Positions 44,019-48,653 of a stretch of 48,653 bases of DNA are shown piece by piece. A program made the translations under genes and the position numbers. Source of the stretch: an uncultured Tateyamaria sp. (GTDB taxonomy: Bacteria > Pseudomonadota > Alphaproteobacteria > Rhodobacterales > Rhodobacteraceae); NCBI GenBank assembly GCA_905480645.1, contig CAJQRC010000023.1, forward strand, positions 1 to 48,653, read 5' to 3'. Each line of letters opens with the position of its first letter. Within the stretch, counting starts at the first letter, position 1. The notes below the pieces were generated by a model. That model ran no database searches, had not been told where the DNA came from, and saw only the letters and a program-made list of their open reading frames with translations.

Positions 44019-44777
44019 CTATGATATTCGGAAATTTTCGCCAAGATAGACGCGGCGAACATTATCATTTTGAACTACGTCCTGTGGCGTACCCGACATA
44101 AGTACTTGGCCATCATGTAAAATATATGCGCGGTCGACGATTTCCAGAGTCTCGCGTACATTATGATCTGTGATCAAAACCCCAATGCCCCGTTTTTTTA
44201 AGTCAGCCACAAGGCTACGAATGTCTCCAACTGAGATTGGATCAACACCGGCAAAAGGTTCATCAAGCAGTAGGTATTTAGGATTTGCTGCTAGTGATCG
44301 AGCAATTTCGACTCTTCGCCTTTCTCCACCTGATAGGGCTAAAGCTGGTGCGCGGCGCAAATGTTCGATTGAGAATTCACTAAGTAATTCTTCGAGGCGT
44401 TCGCGGCGTTTGTGCCGATTCTTTATTGTGATATCGAGGATCGCTAAAATATTATCTTGAACGTTTAACCCACGAAAAATACTTATTTCCTGAGGTAAAT
44501 AACCAATGCCCATTTTTGCACGGCGATACATTGGTAAGGTTGTTACATCAGTACCATCAACGACGACTGTGCCTGCTTCTGGCGTTACCAAGCCAGCTAT
44601 AGAGTAAAATGTTGTAGTTTTTCCTGATCCGTTTGGCCCTAAAAGTGCTACAACTTCACCACGATCTAATTTCATAGAAAAGTCGCGAATTACAAGTTTT
44701 TTGCGATAGGACTTCCGCAGGTGTGAAATCTCAAGTCCTAAGGTTCCTTCAGCGACTTTAAGCGTCGATTTGGACAT
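44019..44777 (-). CDS. lptB: LPS export ABC transporter ATPase LptB
   Basis: A 252-residue ABC ATPase that drives LPS extraction by LptFG. Walker A is GPNGSGKTT, the signature is ALSGGERRRVEIARSL, Walker B is YLLLDEPFAGVDP, the H-loop is LITDHNVRETLEI. The start ATG is fused to the lptA stop by a one-base overlap. It is the last gene of kpsF-lptC-lptA-lptB. Confidence 0.96.
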   Translation of the reverse strand: MSKSTLKVAEGTLGLEISHLRKSYRKKLVIRDFSMKLDRGEVVALLGPNGSGKTTTFYSIAGLVTPEAGTVVVDGTDVTTLPMYRRAKMGIGYLPQEISIFRGLNVQDNILAILDITIKNRHKRRERLEELLSEFSIEHLRRAPALALSGGERRRVEIARSLAANPKYLLLDEPFAGVDPISVGDIRSLVADLKKRGIGVLITDHNVRETLEIVDRAYILHDGQVLMSGTPQDVVQNDNVRRVYLGENFRIS

Positions 44778-45277
44778 TAATTTTCCTTAGGTTGAAGGAT
44801 TGTTTTGACCTGCCCCTGCATTCTCGCAGTACCGGCATCAAGATCGACAGTCATTCGGTCCGCAGTTAAAGAGCTCTGGTCTTGAGTAAGCAAAACATTG
44901 CCGGTCATCTCTATGGTGCCGTCATCAACTTTATAGTCAGCATAATCTGATTCTGCGGCATCTGCACCTGAAACAAGGGTCACACTGCCGGTAGCTTCTA
45001 GCCGTGAAATGCCCTGAGTTTCTTCACGGTATATAACTTCAACTTTAGCTGCACCCAATCGCATTTCACCTTGGATAATTAATACGTCCCCAATGAAAAT
45101 TGCTGTGCTGGTCTTTTGATTAACAGTCAGTTCATCTGCACTTACTTCAATTGGGGCGGTTGTATCTTGTGCGGCTGTTCCAAAGGCGACTTGCGTGCCT
45201 TGTGCAAACAAGGGTGATGTAAGAGCCAACAGGAAGGAACAGATTAGAATACGCAGGAATGTCACCAATTTTATCAC
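44777..45277 (-). CDS. lptA: LPS transport periplasmic protein LptA
   Basis: A 166-residue OstA-fold periplasmic bridge for LPS. A signal peptide (LILICSFLLALTSPLFAQ) ends near residue 25, and VSADELTVNQKTSTAIFIGDVLI plus MTGNVLLTQDQSSLTADRMTVDL are the family strands. It overlaps lptC by four bases. Confidence 0.92.
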   Translation of the reverse strand: MIKLVTFLRILICSFLLALTSPLFAQGTQVAFGTAAQDTTAPIEVSADELTVNQKTSTAIFIGDVLIIQGEMRLGAAKVEVIYREETQGISRLEATGSVTLVSGADAAESDYADYKVDDGTIEMTGNVLLTQDQSSLTADRMTVDLDAGTARMQGQVKTILQPKEN

Positions 45278-45870
45278 TCTTCTATATTTATACTTCGGTA
45301 TAACAGTTTAACACCGTTTGTGAAATTCAAATGCACGTTTTCAGTATTCAGTATTCTATCAAGCCGCATTTTGCCGGCATTTAATGTACCGATGGGGCTT
45401 TTTCCGCTGATTGCGCTAGTTGTTTCTATAGAAAATTCATCGAGATCTGTGATTAACTTTTCTGTTGTTATCACATACCCAGTAGAAGTTGAGATCACAA
45501 CATCGCCCTGTAGTGTCAGCAGCGACTTTTTGATATCAAATTTTCCTATGTTTGAAGAAAGAAAAACGCTTGTTCCAGATGCCAGCTTGATTTGGACTGA
45601 TAAATCATCTGTTCGGTTATCTAGCCCTTGACCCAATTGCACCGCACTTGCTGAAAAAGTTAATTGATCACCTTCGCGTGTTGTTCCGGAAAAAAAAGGT
45701 TCGGTTACTTGCTGTCCATATAATCGATCTTCAATATCGTTTTTAGTAAACGGGATAGAGGCGATAGGATTGGTTTTTTCTGATACCAAAAATATTGTAG
45801 ACAGTAGGCCTAGAGCTGAAAGTGGTAGCAGTATTTTAAGCCAGCCGATAAGTCGCGAATAGCTGTCCAT
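45274..45870 (-). CDS. lptC: LPS export protein LptC
   Basis: A 198-residue single-pass inner-membrane protein that joins LptBFG to LptA. The membrane anchor LIGWLKILLPLSALGLLSTIFLV is at residues 7-29; the periplasmic part has an OstA-like beta-jellyroll. The frame is open to 45966, but the ATG at 45870 after AAAGGAT is 10 bases past the kpsF stop and gives MDSYSRLIGWLK. Placement between kpsF and lptA supports the call. Confidence 0.9.
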   Translation of the reverse strand: MDSYSRLIGWLKILLPLSALGLLSTIFLVSEKTNPIASIPFTKNDIEDRLYGQQVTEPFFSGTTREGDQLTFSASAVQLGQGLDNRTDDLSVQIKLASGTSVFLSSNIGKFDIKKSLLTLQGDVVISTSTGYVITTEKLITDLDEFSIETTSAISGKSPIGTLNAGKMRLDRILNTENVHLNFTNGVKLLYRSINIEE

Positions 45871-45880
45871 AGCATATCCT

Positions 45881-46849
45881 TTAAGCGAGCCCGACCCGGA
45901 GACAGTCGTGAATATGTAATATTCCACTTGGAATTTTTGGACCTTTAGCGCCAACTGCAAAGACACAAGTGATTTTACGTTGGTTCATAAGGGCCATAGC
46001 TTCGACAGCTAACGCTTCCGGGCTTATTGTTGCTGGAGAAGTGGTCATTACATCTGCAGCTGTAAGGTTTAGCAAACCATCCATGTGGCGGCGCAAGTCT
46101 CCATCGGTTATAATCCCTGCCAATGTCCCAGTTTCTGATAGTACAGCGACAACGCCCATACTTTTTTGGCTCATTTCGATCAATGCTTCAGACATTGGCG
46201 TATTAAGGGACACAATTGGCATTTCTGCTCCTGGATGCATTAACTCTGATACGCTTATTAATTGTGCTCCTAATTTCCCGCCTGGGTGAAACTGGCGAAA
46301 ATGGACGGCGGTGAATGATTTATTTTCCATGAGAGCTATGGCTATCGCGTCCCCCATGGCCAATGTCATTGTGGTGGATGTGGTTGGCACAATTCCAGTA
46401 CCGCAGGCTTCGGGACAATCTGGCAATAATAAAACCACATCACATTGACTGCCTAGTGCACTTTTGGGGTTTTTTGTAATACCAACAAGTGGAATTTTAA
46501 AGCGGCGCGAGTAGGCTACCAGATCGGCAAGCTCTGGTGCTTCACCAGAGTTTGAAATAGCGAGCACCACATCGTTTGATGTGATCATGCCTAAATCACC
46601 ATGGCTTGCTTCAGCCGGGTGTACAAATTGAGATGGTGTGCCAGTGCTGGCTAACGTTGCCGCAATTTTGCGCGAGATATGACCGGATTTTCCAATTCCG
46701 GTGACAATAACACGCCCGGTCGCGTTATTTAGAATATTAATAACATCCCGAAAGCTGGAATCCAGACTATCCGCTAAACTATTTAGGGCCTCAGCTTCTG
46801 AGTTGATTACACGACGAGCTATGTCAATAAAGGGGGTATCTATTGTCAT
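45881..46849 (-). CDS. kdsD: arabinose-5-phosphate isomerase (KpsF/KdsD)
   Basis: Isomerises ribulose 5-phosphate to arabinose 5-phosphate, the KDO precursor. 322 residues with an N-terminal SIS domain (VIVTGIGKSGHISRKIAATLASTGTPS) and two C-terminal CBS domains (ending MALMNQRKITCVFAVG). The active-site HPAEASHGDLGMI segment is intact. The gene overlaps rnd by four bases and heads kpsF-lptC-lptA-lptB, so KDO precursor synthesis and LPS export are joined; KdsB is encoded 3 kb away. Confidence 0.95.
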   Translation of the reverse strand: MTIDTPFIDIARRVINSEAEALNSLADSLDSSFRDVINILNNATGRVIVTGIGKSGHISRKIAATLASTGTPSQFVHPAEASHGDLGMITSNDVVLAISNSGEAPELADLVAYSRRFKIPLVGITKNPKSALGSQCDVVLLLPDCPEACGTGIVPTTSTTMTLAMGDAIAIALMENKSFTAVHFRQFHPGGKLGAQLISVSELMHPGAEMPIVSLNTPMSEALIEMSQKSMGVVAVLSETGTLAGIITDGDLRRHMDGLLNLTAADVMTTSPATISPEALAVEAMALMNQRKITCVFAVGAKGPKIPSGILHIHDCLRVGLA

Positions 46850-47460
46850 GAATGTGCGAAGATATCAGTTTCTGGCCAGCCTGAGAGATCGAGTTGAGCA
46901 CGCATAGGCAGAAAGTCAAAACACGCCTGAGCCATTTCCATCCGTCCCTCACGCAGCAATCGTTTGTTCAGCTCATCACGAAGTCGGTGGAGATAAAGAA
47001 CATCAGAGGCAGCATAATCTAATTGAGCATCAGTAAGGTTATCCGCACCCCAATCGCTAGATTGCTGTTGTTTTGACACATCAACGCCAAGCATTTCCTG
47101 TAATAGATTCTTAAGACCATGCCGATCGGTATATGTACGGATCAAACGACTGGCGATTTTGGTGCAATAGACTGGGGTAGTCACAATTCCGAATGTGTTC
47201 AGCATGGCGGCGATGTCAAAACGACCGAAATGGAACAGCTTTGTCACCTGTGGGTTTTTTAAAAGTGCGCAGAGGTTAGGTGCCTCGGTCTGTCCTGGTC
47301 TGACCTGAATAATATGAGCGTCACCATCGCCATTAGACAGTTGAACAACGCAGAGGCGATCTCGATGGGGATTTAAACCCATTGTTTCGCAGTCAATGGC
47401 CACAGAATTCCCAAGGTTAAGCCCGTTGGGTAAGTCAGATATATAAAGGTGATTTGTCAT
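46846..47460 (-). CDS. short ribonuclease D-like 3'-5' exonuclease
   Basis: A 204-residue DEDDy exonuclease. The catalytic motifs are AIDCETMGLNP (ExoI), FHFGRFDIAAML (ExoII) and DYAASDVLYLHRL (ExoIII with Tyr). It lacks the two C-terminal HRDC domains of E. coli RNase D (375 residues), which is usual for the copy next to kdsD in Rhodobacterales. Likely trims small RNAs or tRNA ends. It overlaps kdsD by 4 bases. Confidence 0.85.
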   Translation of the reverse strand: MTNHLYISDLPNGLNLGNSVAIDCETMGLNPHRDRLCVVQLSNGDGDAHIIQVRPGQTEAPNLCALLKNPQVTKLFHFGRFDIAAMLNTFGIVTTPVYCTKIASRLIRTYTDRHGLKNLLQEMLGVDVSKQQQSSDWGADNLTDAQLDYAASDVLYLHRLRDELNKRLLREGRMEMAQACFDFLPMRAQLDLSGWPETDIFAHS

Positions 47461-47638
47461 GAAAAGACTATAGCGCGAGCAAGCGGTAGGGGAAAGTGTG
47501 CTTTAAGTTGTAGCTTAAAATAATCATAAATTACCATGATCGTTTTTTTCACACTAGACGGTTGCCTGCAATTTTTGATGAACGATTTGAAGGATTAAAA
47601 ATACCAAGCGTCCATTGATATATACTTTAGTATAGTAA

Positions 47639-47714
47639 CCTATTCTAATGATATAAATAAATTGCTTGTAAGATTTAAGTCATACGTTAAAATTTTTGAT
47701 CTATTCAGAATAGG
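47639..47714 (+). promoter_or_regulatory. CTATTC inverted repeats upstream of right-edge gene
   Basis: CCTATTCT (47639-47646) faces AGAATAGG (47707-47714), and CTATTCAGAATAG (47701-47713) is itself a palindrome that overlaps the AGGATT ribosome binding site of the gene at 47728. Such nested repeats could be an operator or an mRNA hairpin that controls translation. No regulator is adjacent. Confidence 0.35.
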
Positions 47715-47727
47715 ATTATTCAACAAA

Positions 47728-48653
47728 ATGAAATCATTGCTAAATCTTTTAAGTATTATTGCACTTTCTGTTGGGCCTGCAGTGGTTGTGTCTGCTGCCT
47801 CAGCCGAAACCTTCACCCTCAAAGCTTCTGTACAGACAGACGGCAAACCTGTCGGTTCTGCTGAGGTTTCGCTTTGGCTCGCGCAACCAGGGGAGGCCAG
47901 TACAAGATTAGCAGAGGCCACAACGAACAAAACCGGCGGCGTGGTTATTCAAGATATCAACGAAGTCGAAGATGGAGTATTTTATCTTCGCTCAATCGGT
48001 GGTTTGGTTGAAGGCGTTAAGATCCCACATTTTGAAACTCTGGCAGTATTGAATCCCGACCAACGCAGTAACATCGTATTAAACGAATTGACTACTATCG
48101 GATCTATTTGGCCTGTTGCTGGCATGTTTGAAATGCAAAATGGACTGTTAGGATCTTCAAACGGACTTTTGATAGGATCTTCTCACGTAAGCAATTTGGT
48201 CGATGTCGAGCGGGGAACTTTTGGGCATACTGTGTTAAACGGCACAAACCTTACTCAATCAGAGACCGTTGGTAGAATGAACACACTAGCGGCGCTAAGT
48301 GCACTATGTGGTGCGCAACAAAAACGTGGATTGTGCGCAGATTTTCTGGCCATTGGCGATAACTCTTCCACTTTGGACACATTGGTCCAACTGGCAAAAC
48401 GTCCATTTGTAAAAAATGATGACTTTTTTAACCTGTTTACAAAAGCCTATCCGTTTCCGAAGGGTGAAGAACGACGTGATACTGATTTCCTTCCGTATCT
48501 TAGTTATGTGCCAACAGATTTCGCATTAATGGTGCGTTTAGTCGGTGGGGGTACTTACTCGCCTGGACGCTTGATGTTTGACGATCGAGCACAATTGTGG
48601 AGTGGTCAGAACTGGATGCCAGGATCACAGTCTGGTTTGGAAAAAGCGATTGG
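47728..48653 (+). CDS. secreted protein, N-terminal part, NHL/Vgb-like propeller type (partial)
   Basis: An open frame of 308 complete codons running off the right edge. Residues 1-26 form a signal peptide (cut after ASA). Next is a domain of beta-sandwich type (VQTDGKPVGSAEVSLWLAQPGEASTRLAE). From residue ~112 the pattern LNELTTIGSIWPVAG, GSSHVSNLVDVERGTFGHTVLNGTN, MNTLAALSALCGAQ and LDTLVQLAKRPFV is one I associate with secreted proteins that carry an N-terminal helical module followed by an NHL/Vgb-like beta-propeller; the last residues (LMFDDRAQLWSGQNW) would be the first blade. The function and the C terminus are unseen. Ribosome binding site: AGGATT, eight bases before the ATG. Confidence 0.7.
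   Translation, partial: MKSLLNLLSIIALSVGPAVVVSAASAETFTLKASVQTDGKPVGSAEVSLWLAQPGEASTRLAEATTNKTGGVVIQDINEVEDGVFYLRSIGGLVEGVKIPHFETLAVLNPDQRSNIVLNELTTIGSIWPVAGMFEMQNGLLGSSNGLLIGSSHVSNLVDVERGTFGHTVLNGTNLTQSETVGRMNTLAALSALCGAQQKRGLCADFLAIGDNSSTLDTLVQLAKRPFVKNDDFFNLFTKAYPFPKGEERRDTDFLPYLSYVPTDFALMVRLVGGGTYSPGRLMFDDRAQLWSGQNWMPGSQSGLEKAI

Noticed and set aside
1-48653. CRISPR arrays, toxin-antitoxin pairs, defence islands or biosynthetic clusters
   Set aside because: None was seen on either strand; the window is dominated by housekeeping genes.

Overview
This window looks like chromosomal core sequence of an alphaproteobacterium, most likely a marine Rhodobacterales (Roseobacter-type) organism with a fairly low GC content for that group. 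The evidence is the PetP/PetR regulators, a bc1 operon petABC with TAT-type Rieske and alphaproteobacterial cytochrome c1, a CenR-like response regulator, a DUF3576 lipoprotein beside leuS-lptE-holA, a Rhodobacter-type porin, and the hpf-ptsN/lptBAC/kpsF/rnd cluster. No prophage, insertion sequence, CRISPR array or resistance island is visible. The species cannot be fixed from the sequence alone.

Layout. 0-5.5 kb: HU protein with a clear terminator, then an AMP-catabolic pair amn-ade (AMP to adenine to hypoxanthine) divergent from a class II aldolase-like gene, then a methyltransferase. 5.6-12.4 kb: an atypical SDR, then a long minus-strand run petP-petR-histone deacetylase-like-xseB-ispA-dxs-membrane protein, linking a bc1 regulator with isoprenoid precursor supply. 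12.5-15.8 kb: ilvE, a DMT-family exporter and aroC. 15.87-19.2 kb: a TPP riboswitch followed by the thiamine ABC importer thiBPQ. 19.4-23.1 kb: a glutathione S-transferase, then a hairpin-rich leader and petABC with a terminator.

23.2-27.4 kb: mtaB and dapF (minus), tRNA-Lys(UUU) with promoter and terminator, a flavoprotein and a second GST. 27.9-32.5 kb: the operon DUF3576-leuS-lptE-holA on the minus strand. 32.7-34.5 kb: porin with terminator, then yggS. 34.7-37.2 kb: L,D-transpeptidase and ribA (minus), and a CenR-like regulator (plus) with a long terminator hairpin. 37.25-38.07 kb is a large AT-rich gap. 38.1-42.6 kb: xthA, thioredoxin-TPR (CnoX-like), a LON-domain protein, a 58-residue Trm112-like protein, cysQ and kdsB. 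42.7-47.5 kb (minus): rnd-kpsF-lptC-lptA-lptB-hpf-ptsN, envelope LPS biogenesis plus ribosome hibernation and PTS-Ntr. The right edge holds the start of a secreted protein that runs out of the window.

The parts most worth following up are regulatory. The petP-ilvE intergenic region carries a palindrome that exactly fills the spacer of a petP promoter, and a pair of identical 8-bp palindromes 31 bp apart. petABC has a multi-hairpin leader. The TPP riboswitch appears to act by hiding the thiB ribosome binding site. The secreted right-edge protein has inverted repeats directly upstream. I did not see a clearly new multi-gene system; most coding content belongs to well-known families.
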